Source: Podospora comata
Lineage: Eukaryota; Ascomycota; Sordariomycetes; Sordariales; Podosporaceae
Length of the DNA stretch: 64,000 nt
Assembly: GCA_017354895.1 (NCBI GenBank)
Contig: CP071493.1
Coordinates: 744,001 to 808,000 of the forward strand
Direction: 5' to 3'
Shown: one piece after another, positions 1-10,900 of the stretch
How positions within the stretch are numbered: position 1 is the first letter of the stretch
Layout: the number at the start of each line of letters is the position of its first letter
Position numbers and translations under genes: made by a program
The notes under the pieces: generated by a model
Databases searched by the model: none
What the model was told of the DNA's origin: nothing
Seen by the model: only the letters and a program-made list of their open reading frames with translations

Positions 1-1120
1 AGATCAGATCAGATCAGACCGGTGACTGTCTGTTGGACTCGATCGAAAAGAAGATATCACCCTTTTGAAGAGACCACAGTTCACGTGGACGGCGAATATA
101 CACTTGGATCACCAGTTGGCAGGCCATATCACCACCAATCGCCTGCATTCAACGGGGACACCAACGCCACAAGCACCTTCGAAACCGCCAACCGCGGGCC
201 TCGTCCAAGTTGACCCCGCCGCACCCGCCACCAGCCCCTCCGTTGAAAAGACTCCCCGCTCGGCACAGCGTCCCGACACCGCAACGCTTCCACGCTTCCA
301 AGACATTTACAGGTCAGATCCGCTGAGGAGACACGGACACTGACTGCCGAAAGTGGGGGATTTACAAGACCCTGAAGGTGAGACCCCCTCACAATCCGGT
401 TTAGGACCCTGTTGATCCGGTGGTCAACGAAGAGAAGAAGGTGGTGTGGTCCTTGTGATGCCCCAGCACAGACAACAGTGCCGCAATGGATTCCCTGGCT
501 GAGGCGTGTTCCAGATGGAGAGACCACCTCGACCTCGGACGAGGGTCAAAGAAAGAGAAGGGATAACAACAAATGCAACCCATCTGCCCGGACCTGCTGA
601 CACACCCTCTCTGCCTCCCACAGGTTACTCGATTGTTGTTGTGCCTTGTGCCTCTTGTCCGTCCGGCTCATTGAGTTGATTGCTCGGACTGAAGCCGAAC
701 TGGCCACGCCTGATTGTCAAGCAATTGACAACTGCCCAGACAGCATCCCACTTTTGACTCCGGTCTCTTGCGTCCTGTGACGTCGAACGACAGTTCCCCC
801 CGGGTTTCTCTCCTGCATAGCTGCATCAGCTGCATCGGTTGCATCCCCGCTGCAGCACGGCGTGTTACACTGGGTTTCTGTGAGATCCGGTCTTCGCGCA
901 CCGCAGGAAAAGGTTCCGTCGCCGCCAGACGAAAATCCCAAGCTGTTGATCCGCGGGGTGCCCGGCGCACATCGTCTCGATTGGTGGTACCAGCACCTGG
1001 CTAAAGTGCCCCTACTAGTGCCTACGCTCCAGCACACATCGCAAACCCAAAAGTCGTTTGCAGGGACTTTGCACAACAGTGGACGGGCCGAAAATAGACG
1101 AACCCCACCGCCCAGCGACC
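1..1120. other. Upstream spacer of the NAD kinase gene
   Basis: No convincing gene is visible. The first 18 bases are three and a half copies of AGATC. The rest presumably holds the promoter and 5' leader of the NAD kinase that starts at 1121. Several short open frames overlap on both strands, but none has a recognisable domain. A gene cut by the left edge cannot be excluded. Confidence 0.5.
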
Positions 1121-3058
1121 ATGTCCGGCCCAATTTCTTCGCCTACCGCGATTCACCCTGCCCTTAGTCACCCTCACCCCGCTGAGCCTTCTTTTCCTTC
1201 GCTGCAGCGGCCGTCGGATGGAGTTAATAAGGGCGAGTCCGCCATCTCCGACCGAGCGACGGGGCCCAATATTTCTTTTGGCTTGATGTCGTCCCCCCCA
1301 AGCGCCGTCCTCCCCCAGACTCAAGACTCCAACCCTCCCGTCCGACATGCTGACCTCGCGAACCCTCCCAAATCCGCTCTGCCTGCTCTAGGCTCCTCGG
1401 TGACTACCGATTCCGATCCCCTGCATGGGCAGGGAAACCGCCTCACTTCTCCCCCAGCACCAGCTCGCGGCCACCGCAAGAACGCACTCTCGATCGAGGC
1501 TGTTCCGAGACAGACTATTATGAAAGCATTGGCCTCGGTGGCTCGACACAACAGACCTGAGCCCCTTTCACTCACCGGCATGCTTTCCGCTCACACCATG
1601 GCCGACAACCGGCCCACTTCTTCTTCCTCCCAGCAGCTTTGCGATGCGCTCAACGGACTGGCTGCTCAGCAGAGCGCTCGCAGCACCGCCAGCCAGTACA
1701 TGACTCCCGCAACCGCCTTCCCTTCGCTACAGTCGCCATGCTTTTACCACAACCGCTTTGACGACGCCGTCGACTTTGAGAAGGTCCTCGAGGAGATCAA
1801 GAACGACGACTACATGTCGCATTCTCGCCTGGTGCAAACCGCCACTGGTGTCCGGGAGGTATCCAAGCAACTGCAGCGTCGGCCCATCAGGCGTGCTGTG
1901 CGAAGTGTCATGATCGTTACCAAGGCCCGCGATAACCAGCTGGTCCTCCTCACCCGCGAGCTTACCCAGTGGCTGCTTCGGACCCCCAGGTATGGTGCTG
2001 ATGTGGGAGTAAATGTCTATGTGGACGCCAAACTCCGCCACGCCAAGCGTTTCGATGCGCCCTCCATTGTTGCAGAGAACGAGAAATTCAACGACATGCT
2101 CCGGTACTGGACCCCTGATCTTTGCTGGAGCCAGCCTGAGAAGTTTGATCTTGTTCTGACCCTTGGTGGTGATGGAACCGTTCTCTTCACATCATGGCTC
2201 TTCCAGCGTGTTGTGCCGCCCGTTTTGTCCTTCAGCTTGGGCAGTCTGGGTTTCTTGACGACCTTTGAATTCGAAAAGTACAAGGAGCACCTTAACCGGA
2301 TTATGGGCGAGGCTGGAATGCGCGTCAACCTACGGATGCGCTTTACCTGCACCGTGTATAGGGACAGGGACGGATCCGTTGACATGGAGGAGGGCGAGCA
2401 ATTCGAGGTGCTCAATGAGCTCGTCATTGACAGAGGGCCGTCACCATATGTTTCCAACCTGGAGCTGTACGGCGACAATGAGCTTTTGACCGTGGTCCAG
2501 GCGGATGGTTGCATCTTCTCCACCCCTACTGGTGAGTCTTTTTCACTTGACAAAACTTTTTGTTCAGGTTTCTAATCTTTGACAGGATCAACCGCCTATT
2601 CGCTCTCAGCAGGCGGCTCTCTCGTTCACCCGGATATCCCCGCCATTCTCCTGACGCCCATCTGCCCACACACCCTCTCCTTCCGCCCCATGGTTCTGTC
2701 GGACACCATGCTTTTGCGGGTTTCCGTCCCCCGTCACAGCCGCGCAACAGCCTACTGCGCCTTCGACGGCAAGGGCCGTGTGGAACTCAAGCAGGGCGAC
2801 CATGTTACGATTACGGCTTCGCAGTACCCCTTCCCCACGGTGGTTCGAACAGACACCGAGTGGTTCGACAGCGTATCACGAACCCTCAGATGGAACGTCC
2901 GCGCCGCCAGCCAGAAGGCTTTCGAGACGGGTGCAACCAAGGACGAAGAAGAAGAAGACTGCTGGGATATCGACACGGACTCTGCCTGCTACGCTAGTGA
3001 GGAGAGCAGCAGTGCGGCGAGCCCTCTAAGGAGGCAAATGAGTTTATTGGGATTGTGA
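1121..3058 (+). CDS. NAD(+) kinase, Utr1/Pos5 family
   Basis: Phosphorylates NAD to NADP using ATP. Two exons, 1121-2531 and 2586-3058, give 627 residues; the 54-nt intron has GTGAGT and CAG ends. The first ATG of the open frame is at 1121. Residues 1 to about 215 are Ser/Pro-rich and look disordered. The catalytic domain follows: GGDGT lies near residue 348, followed by FSLGSLGFLT. The nucleotide-binding segment DGCIFSTPTGSTAYSLSAGG is rebuilt exactly when the intron is removed. The C-terminal tail is acidic (DEEEEDCWDID) and Ser-rich. The long N-terminal extension resembles other filamentous-fungal homologues. No targeting peptide is obvious, so a cytosolic Utr1-like enzyme is more likely than mitochondrial Pos5. 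It converges on the homeobox gene. Confidence 0.96.
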
Positions 3059-4811
3059 TAAAAGAGCGAGCGAGAAGCGTGCGAAAGATACCACATCGTG
3101 TTTTTTTTTTGGCTATGAGAGAAAGAAAGCATGATATGACTGACTACTACAACCTACGGGGCATTTCACGGACTGGGTGGGATTTGGATATCATCAAACC
3201 ACCAACAGATGGGGGGACGGCGTTTGAAAGGAGTAATTTTTGGGAGACAAATGACATGGACTCGAAAAGAGTTGGTTTACAATATTTTTTGGTCTTTTTA
3301 TTTTTATTTTTAATGTCTTGTTCGAGATGCATCGCATCGAATGGACTTGACAGTTACATTATATATATACATATTTACAAACATTTATATTTTTATTTTT
3401 ACTATCGTCAACTATTTATCATAAGACGGGTGATTGACTTTTCACACACACTTCAGGCAGGGAAAAGCCTCGCTGGCACGGGCTGGCAAAAGACAGATCT
3501 TCAACAACGCCCATCTGTCCGAAAGGGCCACGTCCATTCTTCCAAGAAATAAAACCAGTCCAACCCTCAGCTCTGAGACTTGGCTCTCAAAGGTCACAAG
3601 AGAGAAACAGCAGATAGGACCCCATCCATCCAAGCACATACGTAACCGTTACCATTTCACCCTGTTTTCTCGTTCATGCAAGTTTTTTCTTCCTAGTAAA
3701 AACCCACGTTCGGCGGTCCCCACATGCTGCAATGCAGTGTGATTGTGGGGTATGTACTTCGACAGTGTGCGTGTGTGTGGGGAGTGGACCGCTGAAGATA
3801 TCATGCCATTTCTGGGCTTTCTGGAGTTGGTGGCTGGGCTTGGCTAAAGCCGTTTGCTACTGCCGGGGGCGATGTGTATGACTATGTGGGTATGAGATGG
3901 GAGTGGGTGGTGGTGATGGTGTTGGAATACTGAAGGCGCGAGAAGACGAAACGCTTTATGCAGCTCTAACGCGTCCGTCTAGTTTGGATGAACAGCTTTC
4001 CAAAACATCAACAAAAACATCCATCCAGCTTCCATTGTTGCAGAAAATGGGGTGATAGTCTCAAAAATGATATAGTCATTCCCCCCAAATCTGATATTAA
4101 TCACAAGCCAGTCCAAGTCTCGGACATAATTTTATTCTCCGACGACAATAACCCCTCCAACACAAAAGTCAACCCCTCGACAATCTAAACAAAACCCCTT
4201 ACCCAGTAGCTCGGTTTCTGATACGTCATAGTAGTCACCATCCCCTTTAAGCTTAAACAAACTTCCCCCTTTTTTCTCAGCTTCCTCTTTCTACTCGAAC
4301 CTCACACACAAAAAGTCAACAACGAAACAGCCCCTTAAATATAGAGTGCTCCCAAAAGTTCATGTTCATTACACTAAGTACTTATTCCATATCCGCCGTG
4401 CTCGCTGTCCATTCTCCCCAAAACCCGCCCACAGCCCCTCCATATTCAGCTATTTTTCAGCTGATGTAGTGTAACATGAATAAATGACAATAGCCATCCG
4501 TAGCCGCCCCAAAACAAAAAGCTTGGTGTGTACCCTCCGGACTCCGGAGAGACAAAACGATAACCCAGATGCGATTCCAAATCCCCAATGAAACACGCAC
4601 GCCCTCTTTGCGGTCCAAAAAAAAACAGAAAAAGGGCAGGTATCACAAAACAAATACAACAACTCCCCAATCCATCCGCCTGTCCAGTAGCCATGCCAAC
4701 CTAACGATCCGACAAGAGAGCACCAAAACCACTGGAAACCAACATAAACGCCTTGTTTTTGAAAGCCCATCCGGATCATATACAAAGTGGGAAGGTGATG
4801 GAGCAAGCCAA
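3059..4811. other. Convergent 3' spacer
   Basis: This 1.75 kb lies between the stop codons of the NAD kinase (+) and the homeobox gene (-). It is richer in A and T than its flanks, with T-runs near 3285-3320 and a TATATATA stretch near 3360. It probably holds both 3' untranslated regions. No coding frame with a recognisable domain was seen. Confidence 0.5.
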
Positions 4812-6944
4812 TCATCTCCAGTTCCCCTGACTCAAACTCAACAACCCAGCCACGGCATCCACATCGCTCTTTTTGCTCGGGCTCACATTGCCCCTCATGA
4901 ACCTCTCCACCTCGTCGTCCAGAGCAGCCCTCGAAGAAGCAGGGCTCCTGTTCTCAGCCTCTTCATCCTCAAATATCTCCAAAGCAGAGTCCTGGGCCGC
5001 CTGCTTGTCACGTCTCTGGCCCCGGCCCTTCACCGGCGCGGTGTTAGCTCGGTCGTTCAGGGCCGTCTTGTTGTTTGCCGGAGTGCGGCGGGGATGCTTC
5101 CTGTAATCCTTCTCTGACCTTGTAGCAGAAGAGGGGAGAGGGCGGCGATCTGTGGTTGCGGATCCCATGATTGATTGGGCGTGAGAGTAATAAGGAGTAC
5201 GCGGGTTGCCGTCTTCATCAGGGCTCCAGTTCTCCTTATCAGAATCGTGACCTGATGGGGAATGCCGTGCGTGAACTTTGATCTTCTCCGAAGTGCTGCT
5301 GACGACCTGCTGGTTGTCATGGTTGGCCTTTTCGCTAAGCCCCAGAACTGACTGCATTCTCGCAACACTGCTCGACGCTCTACCGAGCTTTGCCTTCTTG
5401 GTCGCACCTGGGCGAGGAGTGGCCTTGCTGATGGTGGCGTTGCGCTTGGCACTGCTGCTTTGCTGAAGAGGGCTGCCGCCGGTTGAGCTGGTTGACCTCA
5501 GAAGGCTGATAGCTGCGATGGCAGAGCCATTGCTCTCATTCTTGGCTTGTGCGGTAAGTGCATCCTCGCGGTTCTCAGCATCACAGGCAAACTCCCAGGC
5601 GTGCACATCTCTTGACCTTCCACGAGTGAGGCGAGGCGGTAGTGGGCTGTGGCTAGTGAGAGAACTGGTGAGAACTGAAATGGGTGGCAGTGTGACAATA
5701 GGAGCAGCACTGTGGCTTCGCTGCAGGTTCGGCCGCCGAATAGAGCGAAGTGACTGCAGCATGTCAGGGGTTGGTGGAGCGGCAATGGGACGCGGTGGTG
5801 AAATGGTCGAGGCTACAACTTCGGCCTTGCCTTCCAACGACATGGAGATGCGGAAACGAGAGGGTTGTGTGCTTGGTGGGGGTAGGATTGAGCCAGCAGA
5901 GAACGCTGGTGGGCATGACGACGAGAAGGATTCGAGGCTGTAGCCCGGGTTAGGAGACACGGTGATAGGTTGCATCATAGGTGTTACCCACGAGAAGGGC
6001 TCATCACGACCAGCCGTCACTGGTGCCGGTGTCGTGAATGAGTTGCCAGTATTCCACCTGTTGGAAAGATAACCAACCGACGCCGAGAAGGACTGTGACA
6101 GCGCTGAAGACTGGTCGTGAGCGGGTCTTGGTTTAGGAGCAGGGGTAGCCAGCTCCTTAGCGTTGTCCCGGGGTTCCTCCCACTTGCTAGTCTCGCGGGG
6201 TACTTCGGCCACTGGCTCGGCCTCCTCCCCAGCTTGAGATACGGGTCTATCTGGCTGGGTGGGGGACGTCGGTTCCTGCTCGGGTCGTGATAATGACTGA
6301 AGCGGGGAGGTGTTGGTGATATCGGAACTAAAAGCGGTGTTGTAAGGGGCGGGGTCAGAAGAGAGGATCTGCATGCCGCCGTATCTGAGGGCCGCAAGCT
6401 CCTGCGGCGACAAGGGTCGTGATTTTCTTCTGTCGTTTTGTCTTCTGTTTTGGAACCAAATCTAGCCGCTACATGTTAGTGCCGATTCGACAGAGACAAA
6501 GAACCGATACGCCTCCTGTTCCTCGCTGGCACGAACCTGAACCTCTTTTTCGTTAAGTGAGACGCGTTTTACAATATCGAGACGCGCTGCCTTGTCAGGC
6601 TTAGGGTTGGCATTGTAGGCCGCCTCGAGGATCGCCTTGTCTTTGGCACTGCAGAACGCGTTTTTGTCAGTAAATCGAGGACTTTACTCGGCAAATAATG
6701 CCATAGCCGGCGGTGTCACATACGCGGTGCGTTTCCTCTTGCCCTTGGGGTGTCTTTCGTTCTCCCCCACTGATCTCAAAAACTCTGGTCTGTATTCGGG
6801 TGACGACTGCTGGGGAATTGCGGGGAGGGCATTGGCGGTGGTGGGAGAGCTCGGCTGCTGTTCGTCGCCCGACACAGCGGGGGATTGGGCACGAGGAGCT
6901 GGTGATGGCGAGGAGGCGCGTGGTGAAGGAGCTTGGTGATCCAT
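4812..6944 (-). CDS. Homeobox transcription factor, Yox1/Yhp1-like
   Basis: Sequence-specific nuclear DNA-binding protein. Three exons read on the minus strand, 6944-6724, 6648-6537 and 6461-4812, give 660 residues; both introns are 75 nt. Residues about 68-127 form a homeodomain that opens with GKRKRTA and carries helix 3 as IWFQNRRQNDRRKS (112-125). It is contiguous only after both introns are removed. The remaining 530 residues are Ser/Pro/Thr-rich and low in complexity, with basic patches and scattered SP/TP sites, as expected for a disordered regulatory tail. The homeodomain start (KRKRTA..D..ILE..Y) and the short N-terminus resemble the fungal Yox1-type group, which in yeast represses cell-cycle genes. 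That role here is inference. No other domain is visible. Confidence 0.92.
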
Positions 6945-7922
6945 TGTCAATTGGTATTGGGGGGGGCGGGGAAGGGGGTATATCGTGAGAGGCGTGCCCG
7001 AGTCAGCAGGGCATGCTACAATGGGACCGTCGCAAAGCTTGAGATAGTCTCTCGTCGTCGTCGTGCTGCTGGTGCGGAAGGGTGAAGCTGTGCCGGAGAG
7101 CAACGGACGAGGCAACAGAGGAGAGAGAGAAAGCAAGAGAAAGGTCGGTGAACGTGTCGACGCGCAAGACAGGGAATCAGTGGCAGGAAGAAAGGCCCTT
7201 TTGAAAGAGGGGGTGGATATGTTGCAGAGCGTGCCGACCGCGATCCTGGGTACCTTCTGGTGCAGAAAGCACAATCATCTAAAAAACGGACCCACGTCGT
7301 GTGCCGGGGCTCCGCCCATCTGCTCTGCCCGCGTCTAACTGCAGCCAATCACAGGCGTCAAAAACGCGATTGACGGTCCCGAATAGGAAACAAAGTCAAC
7401 AATTCCAGCGTCTCGGGAGTGCTTTCCTCGAGCAACCCAGCGCCAAGCCCATTTCAAAATTCAAGGTTTCTGCAAGTCCCGCATCCCACCACCTTCCCTG
7501 CCTTTTATTTTAATTCTTTTAAATCAGGAAGGGGTGAACGCGACACGCGACTTTTTGTCGATTTAAATGGCAATGGAACCCAGGTCTGTGCTCTTTCTCC
7601 CCTACTCACTGCACGCGCTCATCAATTGTCAGCTAAATTGAGCACTCGTCATGAATTGCTCCCGTAATTGGCTTTTCCTGGTGCTCAATTAACCTTCGCA
7701 TCGGTGGCGGCAAACATCGTCACTCTGGCACGATACCAGTCCAATATGCCGCTGTTGTTTATCGAAAGAGCATGCATGTATGGGAGCATTTTTATATGCA
7801 CCTGCAATGCACGAAATCTCCTCTTGAACACATACTGATCTTATCAGCTACGAACCTAGGCAAACATATCGAAACCATTACCTTACCTTTACTGACCTCT
7901 CCAGAACAACAGCACCTCCCCT
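6945..7922. other. Promoter region of the homeobox gene
   Basis: About 980 bases between the homeobox start codon and the stop codon of the first GRF gene, both on the minus strand. It must hold the homeobox promoter and the 3' end of the GRF gene. CCAATCAC occurs at about 7345-7352, a possible CCAAT box. No gene was recognised. Confidence 0.4.
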
Positions 7923-9127
7923 TCAGACATCCTCAACGGCGCTTGCTTGGCTACTTCTTATCCGGTCTCTTTCATCCAATGTCATGATGACTGCCTCCAC
8001 CACCTGCTTGATTGACGCCGGGTCCAACGAGGACTGCTGGCTGGGTGAGGTGAAGAGACGCCTATTAACCGGAGCAGCCGCCTGGCCCTCCTCGTACATG
8101 TCTTCATCTTCCTCCTCGATAGATGTTACCCGAGGCGTATACAGCCCGTTGACTGTTTCGTTGACTGTTCGGCTGGTGGTTGGTGTAAGCGGAAGCTCAT
8201 CGCTCTCTACCCTTCTTTGGCGCTTGGAGGAGCTTCCCGTCCTCGATTCTCTGGTAATAAGAAGACTATTTCTGGGCGTCCTCGCTGATCCGCTTGTCGG
8301 CGTCGGCATGTTCCCAAGGCCAAGGCCGAGCTTCCTTTTGCGGCTCGGGGTAGAGCAGACACTGCTTGCAGTGTCCCGAAAAGACCGTTGAGAGGAAAGC
8401 TCAAAGCTTTCAAAGCCTTTCAGCACCGTACTTGTCCCAGAGCTGACTGACACGCCGTCATTTGGCACCGGTACCAGATACATCTGCCGGTACTTCGGGC
8501 GGGAACCACTCCATTGGTGGGGTGCTTGGAAGATAAATGCTGGCGCAGGGCTGTTCTCAAGGGCAGTGTGCATCTCGTCTTCCTCATCGTCCTCATCGTC
8601 CTCCTCCCCGTTTTCTCGGCCTTGCTGACTCCTCGATCTCAAGTCGTCGTAATTATCCCACTGTCCCTGCCGAATACCATGTAGATGGTTTGACGAGGCC
8701 TCTCCCTCCAAAGGTAGCCTTGTAGGGTCAATCCACCAGCTTGTCTCGCAAGGCTCATACTTGAACTCCCTCTCGTACGCCCTGTGCTTTGTCTCCAACT
8801 CATCCTCAAAGGAGTAAAGGCCACAACCACCTCGCGAGATCGGATCCCAGTTTGGGCAGCCGTAGTACCATCTGCCTTGGTTATTGTTCTTATTGCCCGT
8901 GACTTGCTTCACGCTCAACTTGCTGCGGTCCTTGCAGTTGCCTGGTGCCGGTTAGATGGACTCACTTCCTTATTGCCAGGTGTGGAGGACAGCTTACAAT
9001 AAAACACGCCATCAATCATTAGCAGTCCTTCTTTTCCGAGCGCAGAAAATGGGCGCCACTCTCGATGATTGCGCCGGTGCGCACCAGGACATTCTTTCTT
9101 TGACTGGGAGGATGGTGGTGAGTACAT
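7923..9127 (-). CDS. GRF-type zinc-finger protein, copy A
   Basis: Function unknown. GRF fingers in other proteins (NEIL3, APE2, topoisomerase 3 alpha, TTF2) bind nucleic acid, often single-stranded DNA. Two exons, 9127-8998 and 8941-7923, give 382 residues; the 56-nt intron has GTAAGC and CAG ends with CTAAC upstream. The finger is C44-x-C46-x25-C72-x10-C83, with the typical GRWYYGCPNW core and CGLYSF end. The intron splits the codon of C44. An acidic run (EEDDEDDEEDE) follows the finger. The rest is Ser/Arg-rich and carries a basic patch (KRQRR) suited to nuclear import. No catalytic domain is attached. A second GRF gene lies immediately upstream on the same strand with the same intron position. 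ATG 9127 is the first in frame after a stop. Confidence 0.85.
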
Positions 9128-9731
9128 CCTGACAGTTTGGGCAATCGAGGAGAGTTTGTCGGTGAGAAGTCAGGAGAAGAAACAAGTGGGAGCGAAGCTC
9201 GTCAAGATAGGACCAGATAGTTGCTCTGTTCACAGATGAACTTGAGCAACTTGGCGCTAAAAGGTGGGGTCATGATTGTAGATTCGAAGGGGGCACTGAA
9301 GAGAAAACGGCCTGGTGATGTGACAGCCCGCTTTTGTAGCCTGTCATCGGAGCTTAGCCATCTTCGTGATTGGGTCGGAAAGAAAGGTGGTGCAGCTGCA
9401 TCAATATTTCTTCAGCTCAGGCTTTCTCAAGGCACACTTGCATACGATCGACACAGCATTGGAAACAGTGTACAAAATCAACGCTGTAGATTGAGAGCAG
9501 ATAAGCTGCTTGATCATGATATGATCTCATTCACCTTAGCTGGAGCTGTTGTCGGCTAAAATACAAACAGCCAGCGCACCAAAACTCCGGGCTTCGTGGC
9601 CTTGGTACGTTGCATGTATGCATTCAGAGATGCACTTGGATTGACCACCATGAATGCCTTGCCATAAATCCACGCACCGCTTTTACCATGCTTCCCAGCT
9701 TCACCGTCCCCATGTCACCAACGACGGGCAC
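9128..9731. other. Spacer between the two GRF genes
   Basis: About 600 bases holding the promoter of copy A and the 3' end of copy B. A 112-codon plus-strand frame at 9221-9559 has no recognisable domain and no sign of splicing, and I treat it as chance. Confidence 0.4.
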
Positions 9732-10900
9732 TTACTCCTCCTGCTTCTTAACGACAGCACCCTCCCCCTTCAACTGCCTGATCAGATCTTCCCTTGCCTT
9801 TACCTTCTCCTTTAGAATGGCAGTCTCTCTGTTCTTGAGCTCAACAACCTCCTTTTCACCTTCCAGGTCTTTCGCAAGGGCCTTGTTCTCCACCTTCAGA
9901 ACCTCGTTCTCTTTCTTCAGAGCCTTTACCTCCATCTGAAGAGCTCTGAGCCTCCTGTGGTCAGATTGCTCATCTTCTTGATCACTGGTAGTCAAGTCGA
10001 TGAAATGGTGAGCTTTTACTGTCCATTTCTTCCCCGAGGTCGGAGTCCATGGATAGTCGAAGGTATGCTCATCCCATCATCATCGTCGTCGTCCTCGGCT
10101 CTTCCACCCTGTGTTTGACTGATTACCTCCTCCCCCTCGTCCTCCTCTCCATCCCCCTCCACCTGCTGCCACGACGTGCTTCCCCAGTGCGAGTCCTTAT
10201 CCCGATCAATGAAATCATCGTCGTCCTCAACCTCCTCGGCCTTCACGTCAATACTACCCAACATATCGCGCAACCCCTTCCCATTCCCCATCTGACTCCA
10301 TCTCTTTCTCCCATTTCCAGCAACCTTCCCCAACCCACCACCCTCGGAGCACCTCCCTTCAGCTGTCTCGGCCAGCCACCGCTTTGTAACGCACGGCTCA
10401 GATCCGTTATCTCTCTCTCCCACTTCCGATGAGCATTTTCCATGTCTCCCTCCCAGATCCAAGCCTCGCATGCTCCATGCTGGCCCTCGGGTTGCCACTT
10501 GGTACATCCCCAGTACGGGCTCTCGGGCCGCTTGGATGTTGGACCGGCGATGCGACGCTCAAGAGGGAGATCACAGTGGCCTGAAGGGTTGGATACATGT
10601 TAGCTTTTGGACAATCCTAAAAGATAATGATGAGGCTTCGAAGGATTTTGAGAGATACTTGTGGAACACCGAAAGATGACCAACACCCCCTTTTGACTCG
10701 CTTTCCAAACTTCTTAGCAGTCTTTCAAGATATCTCAACCATTGCTTAATTCCTTGATATTTATCACACTCTCCAATCTTCCTGTTCACAGCAGGAAGAG
10801 GGTACTCACAGTGATGGACGCTTTTCTTCACAAACGGCGGGGCTCGGGGGACATCCTTCGTCGCGTCGCCGAATGGCTGCCAGCAGTCGATTTTCTGCAT
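9732..10900 (-). CDS. GRF-type zinc-finger coiled-coil protein, copy B (provisional model)
   Basis: Function unknown; probably a nucleic-acid-binding nuclear protein. Exon 1 is 10900-10810. A 229-nt intron with GTGAGT, CTAAC and CAG leads to an exon at 10580. Joining them gives C31-x-C33-x22-C56-x11-C68, with YWGC and WIWEGD, a GRF finger. The intron splits the first Cys codon exactly as in copy A. Two further joins are less certain: 10338-10292 (47 nt, GTGGGT..CAG) and 10019-9985 (35 nt, unusually short). With them the protein has 285 residues: finger, a basic Gly-rich stretch, an acidic region with DDDDDD, then about 85 residues of heptad-like coiled coil ending at 9732. The coiled coil is clear whatever the splicing. 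Frameshifts, meaning a decaying duplicate, would explain the two awkward joins equally well. Confidence 0.6.
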
